DNA of 64,000 nucleotides from Streptomyces subrutilus (lineage in GTDB: Bacteria; Actinomycetota; Actinomycetes; Streptomycetales; Streptomycetaceae). The stretch lies in contig NZ_CP023701.1 in NCBI RefSeq assembly GCF_008704535.1, positions 1,550,001 through 1,614,000 on the forward strand, written 5' to 3'. Positions 41,709-49,880 of the stretch are shown one piece after another. Below the pieces are notes generated by a model. That model was not told the DNA's origin. It saw only the letters and a program-made list of their open reading frames with translations, and did not search any database. How positions within the stretch are numbered: the first letter of the stretch is position 1; the number at the start of each line of letters is the position of its first letter. The translations under genes were made by a program, and so were the position numbers.

Positions 41709-43046
41709 GTGAAGGACATCCTGGACGCGATCCAGTCGCAGGCCGCAACGGCCGCCGACTTCGCGGCCCTGCCGCTCCCCGACTCGTACCGCGCGGTCAC
41801 CGTGCACAAGGACGAGGCGGAGATGTTCGCCGGGCTCACCACACGCGAGAAGGACCCCCGCAAGTCCCTGCACCTGGACCGGGTCCCGGTGCCGGAACTC
41901 GGCCCGGGCGAGGCCCTGGTGGCCGTCATGGCCTCCTCCGTGAACTACAACTCCGTGTGGACCTCGATCTTCGAGCCGGTGTCCACCTTCAGCTTCCTGG
42001 AGCGCTACGGGCGCCTGTCGGAGCTCACCCGGCGCCACGACCTCCCGTACCACGTCATCGGCTCCGACCTGGCCGGCGTCGTCCTGCGCACCGGCCCCGG
42101 CGTGAACGCCTGGCGGCCCGGCGACGAGGTCGTCGCGCACTGCCTGTCGGTCGAGCTGGAGTCCTCCGACGGCCACAACGACACGATGCTCGACCCCGAG
42201 CAGCGCATCTGGGGCTTCGAGACCAACTTCGGCGGGCTCGCCGAGATCGCCCTCGTCAAGTCCAACCAGCTGATGCCCAAGCCCGACCACCTCAGCTGGG
42301 AGGAGGCCGCCTCGCCCGGCCTGGTCAACTCCACCGCCTACCGCCAGCTCGTCTCCCGCAACGGCGCCGGCATGAAGCAGGGCGACAACGTCCTGATCTG
42401 GGGCGCGAGCGGCGGCCTGGGCTCGTACGCGACCCAGTTCGCGCTGGCCGGCGGCGCCAACCCGATCTGCGTCGTCTCCAGCGCCCAGAAGGCGGACATC
42501 TGCCGTGCGATGGGCGCGACCGCGATCATCGACCGCAGTGCCGAGGGCTACCGCTTCTGGAAGGACGAGCACACCCAGGACCCGAAGGAGTGGAAGCGCT
42601 TCGGCAAGCGCATCCGCGAGCTGACCGGCGGCGAGGACATCGACATCGTCTTCGAGCACCCGGGCCGCGAGACCTTCGGCGCCTCCGTGTACGTCACCCG
42701 CAAGGGCGGCACCATCACCACCTGCGCCTCGACCTCGGGCTACATGCACGAGTACGACAACCGGTACCTGTGGATGTCGCTCAAGCGGATCATCGGCTCG
42801 CACTTCGCCAACTACCGCGAGGCGTGGGAGGCCAACCGGCTGGTCTCGAAGGGCAGGATCCACCCCACCCTGTCGAAGGTCTACTCCCTGGAGGAGACCG
42901 GCCAGGCCGCCTACGACGTCCACCGCAACCTCCACCAGGGCAAGGTCGGCGTCCTCGCGCTGGCCCCCGAGGAGGGCCTGGGCGTGCGCGACCACGAACT
43001 GCGCGCGACGCACCTCGAAGCCATCAACCGCTTCCGAAACGTCTGA
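41709..43046 (+). CDS. ccr: Crotonyl-CoA carboxylase/reductase
   Basis: Reductively carboxylates crotonyl-CoA with NADPH and CO2 to (2S)-ethylmalonyl-CoA, the key step of the ethylmalonyl-CoA pathway and the source of ethylmalonyl extender units. The 445 residues are those of a medium-chain dehydrogenase/reductase with NADPH motif WGASGGLGSYATQFALAGG. The four CO2-binding residues reported for the Kitasatospora enzyme are all present at the same numbers: Asn81 (SSVNYNSVW), Phe170 and Glu171 (WGFETNFGG) and His365 (IIGSHFANY). That makes it a carboxylase rather than a plain reductase. The GTG start has GGAGG seven bases upstream. The mutase gene follows after 32 bases. Confidence 0.98.
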   Translation: MKDILDAIQSQAATAADFAALPLPDSYRAVTVHKDEAEMFAGLTTREKDPRKSLHLDRVPVPELGPGEALVAVMASSVNYNSVWTSIFEPVSTFSFLERYGRLSELTRRHDLPYHVIGSDLAGVVLRTGPGVNAWRPGDEVVAHCLSVELESSDGHNDTMLDPEQRIWGFETNFGGLAEIALVKSNQLMPKPDHLSWEEAASPGLVNSTAYRQLVSRNGAGMKQGDNVLIWGASGGLGSYATQFALAGGANPICVVSSAQKADICRAMGATAIIDRSAEGYRFWKDEHTQDPKEWKRFGKRIRELTGGEDIDIVFEHPGRETFGASVYVTRKGGTITTCASTSGYMHEYDNRYLWMSLKRIIGSHFANYREAWEANRLVSKGRIHPTLSKVYSLEETGQAAYDVHRNLHQGKVGVLALAPEEGLGVRDHELRATHLEAINRFRNV

Positions 43047-43078
43047 GACAGCCTCAAAGGCCAAAGGGACAGCCTGAG

Positions 43079-45130
43079 ATGACAGAGCGCCAGAAGGACC
43101 GTCCATGGCTCATGCGGACGTACGCCGGCCACTCCACGGCCGAGGCGTCCAACGAGCTGTACCGCCGCAACCTCGCCAAGGGCCAGACCGGCCTGTCGGT
43201 CGCGTTCGACCTGCCGACGCAGACCGGCTACGACCCCGACCACGTCCTCGCCCGCGGCGAGGTGGGCCGGGTCGGCGTCCCGGTCTCCCACCTGGGCGAC
43301 ATGCGGCGGCTGTTCCAGGACATCCCCCTGGAGCAGATGAACACCTCGATGACGATCAACGCCACCGCCATGTGGCTGCTGGCGCTCTACCAGGTGGCCG
43401 CCGAGGAGCAGGGGGCGGACGTCTCCCTGCTCCAGGGCACCACCCAGAACGACATCGTCAAGGAGTACCTCTCGCGCGGGACGCACGTCTTCCCGCCCGG
43501 GCCGTCCCTCCGCCTGACGACCGACATGATCGCGTACACGGTCAACCACATGCCGAAGTGGAACCCGATCAACATCTGCAGCTACCACCTGCAGGAGGCG
43601 GGCGCCACCCCGGTCCAGGAGATCTCGTACGCCATGTCCACGGCCATCGCCGTACTGGACTCGGTCCGCGACTCGGGCCAGGTCCCCGAGGAGCGGTTCG
43701 GCGAGGTCGTCGCCCGGATCTCGTTCTTCGTGAACGCGGGCGTGCGCTTCATCGAGGAGATGTGCAAGATGCGCGCCTTCGGCCGCATCTGGGACCGGGT
43801 CACCCGCGAGCGCTACGGCATCGAGAACGAGAAGCAGCGCCGCTTCCGGTACGGCGTCCAGGTCAACTCCCTCGGCCTGACCGAGGCCCAGCCGGAGAAC
43901 AACGTCCAGCGCATCGTCCTGGAGATGCTGGCCGTCACCCTCTCCAAGGACGCCCGCGCCCGCGCCGTGCAGCTGCCCGCCTGGAACGAGGCGCTGGGCC
44001 TGCCCCGGCCCTGGGACCAGCAGTGGTCGCTGCGCATCCAGCAGGTCCTGGCGCACGAGAGCGACCTGCTGGAGTACGAGGACATCTTCGCGGGCTCGCA
44101 CGTCGTCGAGGCCAAGGTGGACTCGCTGGTCGCGGAGTGCCTGGCCGAGATCGACCGGATCGAGGAGATGGGCGGCGCGATGGCGGCCGTCGAGTCCGGC
44201 TACCTCAAGTCCCGGCTGGTCTCCTCGCACGCCGAGCGGCGCGCCCGGATCGAGGCCGGCGAGGACAAGATCGTCGGGGTCAACTGCTTCGAGCAGACGG
44301 AGGACAACCCGCTCACCGCCGACCTCGACGGGGCGATCATGACGGTGGACGGGGCGGTGGAGGCGCGGATCGTCGAGCGCATCACCGCCTGGCGGGCCGA
44401 ACGGCAGGAGTCCTCGGACCGGCAGGGCGGCGGCGACCCCTTCGTCTTCCCCACCGTCGGGCAGGCGCTGGACCGCCTCAAGGAGGCCGCCGCCGGCACC
44501 GAGAACCTGATGGAGGCCACCCTGGAGTGCGCCCGGGCCGGCGTCACCACCGGCGAGTGGTCGACGGCGCTGCGCGAGGTGTTCGGCGAGTTCCGCGCCC
44601 CGACCGGGGTCTCCTCGGCCCCGGTCGCGGTGACCGCCGAGGCGGGCACCCCGATGGCCCTGGTCCGCGCCAAGGTCTCCCGTACGGCCGAGGACCTCGG
44701 CGCGGGCCGGCTGCGGCTGCTGGTCGGCAAGCCCGGCCTGGACGGGCACTCCAACGGCGCCGAACAGATCGCCGTCCGGGCCCGTGACGCGGGCTTCGAG
44801 GTGGTCTACCAGGGCATCCGGCTGACCCCCGAGGAGATCTCGTCGGCGGCGCTGGCCGAGGACGTGCACTGCGTGGGACTGTCCATCCTGTCCGGCTCGC
44901 ACAGCGCGCTCGTGCCCGACGTGCTGGAGCGCCTGCGCGCGGCGGGGGCGGGCGACGTCCCCGTCATCGTCGGCGGCATCATTCCGAACGCGGACGCCGT
45001 GACGCTCAAGGCGGCCGGAGTCGCCGCCGTCTTCACCCCGAAGGACTTCGGCATCACGGAGATCATCGGCCGTATCGTCGACGAGATCCGGAAAGCGAAC
45101 AAGCTCGACCCTCTGGAGGTCCCCGCATGA
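43079..45130 (+). CDS. ecm: Ethylmalonyl-CoA mutase (coenzyme B12-dependent, MeaA/Ecm type)
   Basis: A 683-residue acyl-CoA mutase that isomerises (2R)-ethylmalonyl-CoA to methylsuccinyl-CoA. The TIM-barrel half carries TYAGHSTAEASNELYRRNLA, SVAFDLPTQTGYDPDH, LQGTTQNDIVKEYLSRGTHV and FVNAGVRFIEEMCKMRAFGR. The C-terminal cobalamin domain has GLDGHSNGAEQIAVRARDAG with the base-off DxHxxG motif, LSILSGSHSALVP and VIVGGIIP. Methylmalonyl-CoA mutase large subunits are longer and partnered; the single-chain form next to ccr identifies Ecm. The ATG at 43079 follows ccr; the direct repeat GACAGCCT lies in the gap. The stop overlaps the lyase start as ATGA. Confidence 0.95.
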   Translation: MTERQKDRPWLMRTYAGHSTAEASNELYRRNLAKGQTGLSVAFDLPTQTGYDPDHVLARGEVGRVGVPVSHLGDMRRLFQDIPLEQMNTSMTINATAMWLLALYQVAAEEQGADVSLLQGTTQNDIVKEYLSRGTHVFPPGPSLRLTTDMIAYTVNHMPKWNPINICSYHLQEAGATPVQEISYAMSTAIAVLDSVRDSGQVPEERFGEVVARISFFVNAGVRFIEEMCKMRAFGRIWDRVTRERYGIENEKQRRFRYGVQVNSLGLTEAQPENNVQRIVLEMLAVTLSKDARARAVQLPAWNEALGLPRPWDQQWSLRIQQVLAHESDLLEYEDIFAGSHVVEAKVDSLVAECLAEIDRIEEMGGAMAAVESGYLKSRLVSSHAERRARIEAGEDKIVGVNCFEQTEDNPLTADLDGAIMTVDGAVEARIVERITAWRAERQESSDRQGGGDPFVFPTVGQALDRLKEAAAGTENLMEATLECARAGVTTGEWSTALREVFGEFRAPTGVSSAPVAVTAEAGTPMALVRAKVSRTAEDLGAGRLRLLVGKPGLDGHSNGAEQIAVRARDAGFEVVYQGIRLTPEEISSAALAEDVHCVGLSILSGSHSALVPDVLERLRAAGAGDVPVIVGGIIPNADAVTLKAAGVAAVFTPKDFGITEIIGRIVDEIRKANKLDPLEVPA

Positions 45131-46158
45131 CCACGCCCGCCCACCCGTCGCCCGCCGCCGCCCTGCCGGACCTCCGTTCCGCGTCGGGCGCCCCCGCTCC
45201 CGCCGTGAACCGGCTGCGCCCGCGCCGCTCCTGCCTCGCCGTCCCGGGCTCGAACCCGCGCTTCCTGGAGAAGGCCCAGGGCCTGCCGGCCGACCAGGTC
45301 TTCCTGGACCTGGAGGACGCCTGCGCGCCGCTCGCCAAGGAGGGCGCCCGCCACACGATCGTGGACGCGCTGAACAAGGGCGACTGGACGGGCAAGACCC
45401 GGGTCGTGCGCGTCAACGACTGGACCACCCACTGGACCTACCGCGACGTGATCACGGTCGTGGAGGGCGCCGGCCAGAACCTCGACTGCATCATGCTGCC
45501 GAAGGTCCAGGACGCCCGGCAGGTCGTGGCGCTCGACCTGCTGCTGACCCAGATCGAGAAGACCATGGGCTTCGAGGTCGGCAGGATCGGCATCGAGGCG
45601 CAGATCGAGAACGCCAAGGGCCTGGTGAACGTCGACGAGATCGCCGGCGCGTCGCCCCGGCTGGAGACGATCATCTTCGGGCCGGCCGACTTCATGGCCT
45701 CGATCAACATGAAGACGCTGGTCGTGGGCATGCAGCCGCCCGGCTACGGCGCGGACGCCTACCACTACATCCTGATGCGCATCCTGATGGCGGCCCGCAC
45801 CCACGACCTCCAGGCCATCGACGGCCCCTTCCTGCAGATCCGCGACGTGGACGCCTACCGCGAGGTCGCGGGCCGCGCGGCGGCGCTGGGCTTCGACGGC
45901 AAGTGGGTGCTGCACCCCGGCCAGGTCGACGCGGCGAACGAGGTCTTCTCCCCGTCCCAGGAGGACTACGACCACGCCGAGCTGATCCTCGACGCGTACG
46001 ACTGGTGCACGTCCGAGGCCGGCGGCAAGAAGGGCTCGGCGATGCTCGGCGACGAGATGATCGACGAGGCCAGCCGCAAGATGGCCCTGGTCATCGCCGG
46101 CAAGGGACGCGCCGCGGGCATGCGGCGCACCACCACGTTCGAGATCCCGGAGGCGTAG
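45127..46158 (+). CDS. mcl: Malyl-CoA/beta-methylmalyl-CoA lyase (CoA ester lyase)
   Basis: A 343-residue member of the HpcH/HpaI/CitE family. Landmarks are RRSCLAVPGSNPRFLEKAQG, DQVFLDLEDACAPLAKEGAR, ARIGIEAQIENAKGLVNVDE-type region (GRIGIEAQIENAKGLVNV) and ETIIFGPADFMASIN, with the metal-binding Glu and Asp of the family. It splits beta-methylmalyl-CoA into glyoxylate and propionyl-CoA, the last step of the ethylmalonyl-CoA pathway, and may also act on malyl-CoA. Residues 1-30 are a non-conserved Pro/Ala tail. It overlaps the mutase by four bases and is followed after four bases by the hydratase gene. Confidence 0.93.
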   Translation: MTTPAHPSPAAALPDLRSASGAPAPAVNRLRPRRSCLAVPGSNPRFLEKAQGLPADQVFLDLEDACAPLAKEGARHTIVDALNKGDWTGKTRVVRVNDWTTHWTYRDVITVVEGAGQNLDCIMLPKVQDARQVVALDLLLTQIEKTMGFEVGRIGIEAQIENAKGLVNVDEIAGASPRLETIIFGPADFMASINMKTLVVGMQPPGYGADAYHYILMRILMAARTHDLQAIDGPFLQIRDVDAYREVAGRAAALGFDGKWVLHPGQVDAANEVFSPSQEDYDHAELILDAYDWCTSEAGGKKGSAMLGDEMIDEASRKMALVIAGKGRAAGMRRTTTFEIPEA

Positions 46159-46162
46159 GACC

Positions 46163-46675
46163 ATGCAGTTCGGACGTACGTACGAGGAATTCGAGGTCGG
46201 TGCGGTCTACAAGCACTGGCCCGGGAAGACGGTCACGGAGTACGACGACCACCTCTTCTGCCTGCTGACCATGAACCACCACCCGCTGCACCTGGACGGC
46301 AACTACGCCGAGAACACCACCGACTTCGGCAGGAACGTCGTCGTGGGCAACTACGTCTACTCGCTGCTGCTGGGCATGTCCGTCCCGGACGTCTCCGGCA
46401 AGGCGATCGCCAACCTGGAGATCGAGTCGCTGCGGCACGTGGCACCGACCTTCCACGGCGACACGCTGTACGGCGAGACCACCGTCCTCGACAAGACCCC
46501 GTCGAAGTCGAAGAACGACCGCGGGATCGTGTACGTGGAGACCAGGGGCCACAAGCAGGACGGCACCCTCGTCTGCGTCTTCCGGCGCAAGGTGATGGTC
46601 CCGACCGAGACGTACGTCAAGGAGCGCGGCGGCGAGCAGCCCGGCCGGCCCACGCCGAAGGAACAGGGGAAGTAG
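46163..46675 (+). CDS. mch: Mesaconyl-CoA hydratase (MaoC family)
   Basis: A 170-residue hot-dog-fold hydratase. It begins GRTYEEFEVGAVYKHWPGKT and contains the MaoC hydratase signature DHLFCLLTMNHHPLHLDGNY, with the catalytic Asp/His pair, plus VVGNYVYSLLLGMSV and ANLEIESLRHVAPTFHGDTL. It hydrates mesaconyl-CoA to beta-methylmalyl-CoA. The activity is assigned mainly by its place between the lyase and the methylsuccinyl-CoA dehydrogenase; MaoC proteins alone vary in substrate. Start ATG at 46163, four bases after the lyase stop; the next gene begins two bases after its stop. Confidence 0.9.
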   Translation: MQFGRTYEEFEVGAVYKHWPGKTVTEYDDHLFCLLTMNHHPLHLDGNYAENTTDFGRNVVVGNYVYSLLLGMSVPDVSGKAIANLEIESLRHVAPTFHGDTLYGETTVLDKTPSKSKNDRGIVYVETRGHKQDGTLVCVFRRKVMVPTETYVKERGGEQPGRPTPKEQGK

Positions 46676-46677
46676 CC

Positions 46678-47883
46678 ATGGCCCGACTCGCCCAGACCGC
46701 CGGGCTCGACGACGTCCAGCGGGAGATCCTCAAGACCGTCCGGGAGTTCGTCGACAAGGAGATCATCCCGGTCGCCACCCGGCTGGAGCACCTCGACGAG
46801 TACCCGCAGGACATCGTCGACGGGCTCAAGGAGCTCGGCCTCTTCGGCCTGATGATCCCGGAGGAGTACGGCGGCCTGGGCCAGTCGCTCCTCACGTACG
46901 CGCTGTGCGTCGAGGAGATAGCGCGCGGCTGGATGTCCGTCTCCGGCATCATCAACACCCACTTCATCGTGGCGTACATGCTCAAGCAGCACGGCACGCA
47001 GGAGCAGAAGGACCACTTCCTGCCGCGCATGGCGCTCGGCGAGGTGCGCGGCGCGTTCTCGATGTCGGAGCCGGGGCTGGGCTCGGACGTGTCGGCCATC
47101 ACGTCGAAGGCGGTGCGGGACGGCGACGAGTACGTCCTGAACGGCCAGAAGATGTGGCTGACGAACGGCGGCACGTCGACCCTGGTGGCCGTCCTGGTCC
47201 GCAGTGACGAAGGCCACCCGGAGGGCACCGCCCCGCACAAGTCGATGACGACCTTCCTGGTCGAGAAGGAGCCCGGCTTCGGCGAGGTCCGGCCGGGCCT
47301 CACCATCCCGGGCAAGATCGACAAAATGGGCTACAAGGGCGTCGACACGACCGAGCTCATCATGGACGGACTGCGCATTCCGGCCAATCGCGTGCTGGGC
47401 GGACGGACGGGCCGAGGGTTTTACCAAATGATGGACGGGGTCGAGGTCGGCCGGGTCAACGTGGCGGCCCGTGGCTGCGGCGTCGCTCAGCGTGCCTTCG
47501 AGCTGGGCGTCTCGTATGCCCAGCAACGTCACACTTTCGGCAAGGCCATCGCGGAACACCAGGCCATCCAGTTCAAGCTCGCCGAGATGGCTACCAAGGT
47601 CGAAGCCGCCCATGCGATGATGGTCAATGCGGCACGCAAAAAGGACTCCGGGGAACGAAACGACCTCGAAGCGGGGATGGCGAAGTACCTCGCCTCCGAG
47701 TACTGCAAGGAGGTGGTGGAGGACGCCTTCCGCATCCACGGTGGATACGGGTTCTCGAAGGAGTACGAGATCGAGCGCCTCTACCGGGAGGCGCCGATGC
47801 TGCTGATCGGTGAAGGTACCGCCGAGATCCAGAAAATGATCATCGGGCGACGCCTGCTTGAGGAGTACCGACTCCAGGGCTGA
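46678..47883 (+). CDS. mcd: (2S)-Methylsuccinyl-CoA dehydrogenase (acyl-CoA dehydrogenase family)
   Basis: A 401-residue flavoenzyme. Family landmarks are FGLMIPEEYGGLGQSLLTYA, SMSEPGLGSDVSAITSKAV (FAD site), WLTNGGTSTLVAV, DKMGYKGVDTTELIMDGLRI, QQRHTFGKAIAEHQAIQFKL and the C-terminal LLIGEGTAEIQKMIIGRRLL with the catalytic Glu. It oxidises methylsuccinyl-CoA to mesaconyl-CoA; the exact substrate is assigned from the operon. It is the last gene of the ccr-ecm-mcl-mch-mcd operon. The part after about 47310 uses many A/T-ending codons (AAA, TTT, CAA, CGT, GCT) while the first half is nearly all G/C-ending, an unusual break inside one gene. Confidence 0.92.
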   Translation: MARLAQTAGLDDVQREILKTVREFVDKEIIPVATRLEHLDEYPQDIVDGLKELGLFGLMIPEEYGGLGQSLLTYALCVEEIARGWMSVSGIINTHFIVAYMLKQHGTQEQKDHFLPRMALGEVRGAFSMSEPGLGSDVSAITSKAVRDGDEYVLNGQKMWLTNGGTSTLVAVLVRSDEGHPEGTAPHKSMTTFLVEKEPGFGEVRPGLTIPGKIDKMGYKGVDTTELIMDGLRIPANRVLGGRTGRGFYQMMDGVEVGRVNVAARGCGVAQRAFELGVSYAQQRHTFGKAIAEHQAIQFKLAEMATKVEAAHAMMVNAARKKDSGERNDLEAGMAKYLASEYCKEVVEDAFRIHGGYGFSKEYEIERLYREAPMLLIGEGTAEIQKMIIGRRLLEEYRLQG

Positions 47884-47926
47884 AAGTACCTTTTGCGACG
47901 AATCGTCCATGGGTTCTTCGCGGAAG

Positions 47927-47943
47927 AGTCACTACCAGTGACT
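47927..47943 (+). terminator. Small hairpin after the ethylmalonyl-CoA operon
   Basis: AGTCACT-ACC-AGTGACT is a perfect 7-bp stem with a three-base loop, 44 bases after the mcd stop. It may be a weak terminator or an operator in the psd promoter region. Confidence 0.4.
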
Positions 47944-47972
47944 GGCCGACGGCCATCGACTCGGCTTCTGGC

Positions 47973-48003
47973 TTGCCCAGTTGTTGCGTGCAACCGATAG
48001 CAT
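47973..48003 (+). promoter_or_regulatory. Candidate promoter for psd-pssA
   Basis: TTGCCC (47973-47978) and TAGCAT (47998-48003) are separated by 19 bases and lie 67 bases before the psd start. The -10 fits TAnnnT; the -35 matches TTGAC only in part. Confidence 0.35.
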
Positions 48004-48069
48004 TCCAGTAAAGCCGCCGTCCCGTCCCCCTGTTTGCGGCGCGGCAATCACCCGCTACGAAGGTCATCC

Positions 48070-48726
48070 ATGCCCCACAGCCAAACCTCTGCACCTCGCG
48101 TCGGCATCCTCGGTGGACGTCTCGCACGCGGAGCATCGCCGTGGCTCCTGCCGACCGTCGCCACCGCGGCGCTCAGCCTCACCCGGGCGCGCAAGTCCGG
48201 GCGCTGGGCCGCGGCGGCCGTGCCCGCCACCGCGCTCGCCGCGGGCATGCTGTGGTTCTTCCGGGACCCCGAGCGCGAGATCGCCCAGGGCCGGGTCATC
48301 TCCCCCGCCGACGGCGTGGTGCAGAGCATCATGCCGTGGAAGGACGGACGGACCCGGGTCGCGATCTTCATGAGCCCGCTGAACGTCCACGTCAACCGCG
48401 CTCCCCTCGCGGGAACGGTCACGTCGGTGGAGCACGTGCCCGGCGGGTTCGTGCCGGCGTTCAACAAGGAGAGCGAGAACAACGAGCGCGTCGTCTGGCA
48501 CTTCGACACCGAGCTCGGCGACATCGAGATGGTGCAGATCGCCGGCGCCGTCGCCCGTCGCATCGTCCCGTACCTGCCGGCCGGCACCAAGGTGGAGCAG
48601 GGCGAACGCATCGGTCTGATCCGTTTCGGCTCCCGTGTCGACATCTACCTCCCCGAGGGCGTCGAGGTCGCGGTCGAGGTCGGTCAGGCCACTACCGCGG
48701 GGGTGACACGAATTGACCGTGACTGA
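48070..48726 (+). CDS. psd: Phosphatidylserine decarboxylase
   Basis: A 218-residue short-form (archaeal/actinobacterial type) enzyme that makes phosphatidylethanolamine from phosphatidylserine. An N-terminal hydrophobic segment (AAVPATALAAGMLWFFRDP) anchors it. VISPADGVVQSI, VAIFMSPLNVHVNRAPLAG and NERVVWHFDT are family motifs. Self-cleavage at the Gly-Ser of RFGSRVDIYLPEG gives the pyruvoyl group. The ATG at 48070 is chosen over a GTG at 48034, which adds only 12 non-conserved residues. It overlaps the synthase gene start by 14 bases, so the two steps are made together. Confidence 0.95.
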   Translation: MPHSQTSAPRVGILGGRLARGASPWLLPTVATAALSLTRARKSGRWAAAAVPATALAAGMLWFFRDPEREIAQGRVISPADGVVQSIMPWKDGRTRVAIFMSPLNVHVNRAPLAGTVTSVEHVPGGFVPAFNKESENNERVVWHFDTELGDIEMVQIAGAVARRIVPYLPAGTKVEQGERIGLIRFGSRVDIYLPEGVEVAVEVGQATTAGVTRIDRD

Positions 48727-49570
48727 CCCTGAGACTCCTGCCACGGGCTGGGTGCCCGAGCAGGCCGACGAGGATTCCGCCGAAGACGACATGCCGCTCT
48801 CGCTGCGGCTGTCGATAGCGGACACCCTCACCCTCGGCAACGCCACGTGCGGGTTCATGGCGGTGTACTTCACCACCACCGGGATCCTCATCCCGCACCT
48901 CACCGGCAGCGGCGAGACGGGCATGGCCCGCAACAGCGCGGCGACGGCGGTGATACTGATGCTGCTCGCGGCGGTCTTCGACCTCTTCGACGGGATCGTG
49001 GCCCGCAAGCTGCGCAGCTCGCCCATGGGCGCGGAGCTGGACAACCTGTCGGACCTGATCAGCTTCGGGCTGGCTCCGGCCTACTTCGTGCTCGTCTACG
49101 GCATGGTCGCCGTGGACGCGGACCAGAAGATGTCGGCGCTGGCGGCGATCGTGGTGCTGCTCGCGGTGGTGCTCCGCCTCGCGAGATTCAGCTGCGTGAC
49201 GATGAAGGACGGCGTGTTCCAGGGCATGCCGAGCCCCTTCGGCGCGCTGACGGTCGTCTCGATCGTGCTGCTGGAGCTGCCGTTCATCCCGACGCTGCTG
49301 GCGATCATCGGTGTCGCCTGGCTGATGGTGAGCCGGGTCGAGTACCCCAAGCCGCGGGGTGTCCTCGCGGTGGCGATGCTGAGCTGGATCGTCGGGGCGA
49401 TGGGCCTGCTGGCGGCCTGGGCCTTCGACGCGCCCGGCGGTCAGCTGCTGCTCCAGACGGGCTGCGCGCTGCAGATCGCCCTGGCGGCGACCATCCCGCT
49501 GTTCGCCACGACCCGCAAGGCCAACACCTTCCGGCACAACCGCCGCGAGGCGCGGGCCTCGCTCCGCTAG
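48713..49570 (+). CDS. pssA: CDP-diacylglycerol-serine O-phosphatidyltransferase
   Basis: A 285-residue membrane enzyme that makes phosphatidylserine from CDP-diacylglycerol and serine, feeding Psd. The CDP-alcohol phosphotransferase motif is complete: DGIVARKLRSSPMGAELDNLSD (Asp-Gly, Ala-Arg, Gly, then two Asp spaced by four). About seven hydrophobic segments follow, with LGNATCGFMAVYF as the opening helix. The start is TTG at 48713 or GTG at 48719; both overlap the psd end. A perfect 16-bp terminator with a GCAA tetraloop follows 19 bases after the stop. psd-pssA next to the ethylmalonyl-CoA operon is, from memory, a conserved Streptomyces order. Confidence 0.95.
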   Translation: MTVTDPETPATGWVPEQADEDSAEDDMPLSLRLSIADTLTLGNATCGFMAVYFTTTGILIPHLTGSGETGMARNSAATAVILMLLAAVFDLFDGIVARKLRSSPMGAELDNLSDLISFGLAPAYFVLVYGMVAVDADQKMSALAAIVVLLAVVLRLARFSCVTMKDGVFQGMPSPFGALTVVSIVLLELPFIPTLLAIIGVAWLMVSRVEYPKPRGVLAVAMLSWIVGAMGLLAAWAFDAPGGQLLLQTGCALQIALAATIPLFATTRKANTFRHNRREARASLR

Positions 49571-49588
49571 ACCCGGCACGTCGTACGA

Positions 49589-49624
49589 GAGGGCCCCGGC
49601 CGCCGCAAGGCGGCCGGGGCCCTC
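49589..49624 (+). terminator. Strong terminator after pssA
   Basis: A perfect 16-bp stem (GAGGGCCCCGGCCGCC with its complement) is closed by a GCAA tetraloop. Confidence 0.88.
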
Positions 49625-49655
49625 CGTGCGTTGCCCGAGGCCCTGCCGGCCGTGC

Positions 49656-49701
49656 CCGGGTGGCCGCGTGCGGGAGCGGGGGCACGCACGCGGCCACCCG
49701 G
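49656..49701. repeat. 16-bp inverted repeat between pssA and the ada-alkA gene
   Basis: CCGGGTGGCCGCGTGC and its perfect complement flank a 14-base loop. It may be a second terminator or a regulatory hairpin. The remaining sequence to 49880 is G/C-rich with a TAGCCT -10-like hexamer near 49824; I see nothing else in this roughly 310-base gap. Confidence 0.65.
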
Positions 49702-49880
49702 ACCCGCCGGGGCCGGCGGGGGCCCGTACGGCCCGCGCGGACGGCGCGAGGGCGCTTCGTCGTGGTCCGACGCGCCCGGGGGCGCGACGGGCCACCCGAT
49801 CGGGTGCGGAGCGGGCGGGGCGTAGCCTTGATGTCGGAAAACCGCCAGCCGTCGACCGGCCCGGACCGGATCCTGGAGCC

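Noticed and set aside
41957..43078. Upstream extension of the mutase frame by 374 residues
   Set aside because: It runs through ccr in another frame; ethylmalonyl-CoA mutase begins at MTERQKDRPW (43079).
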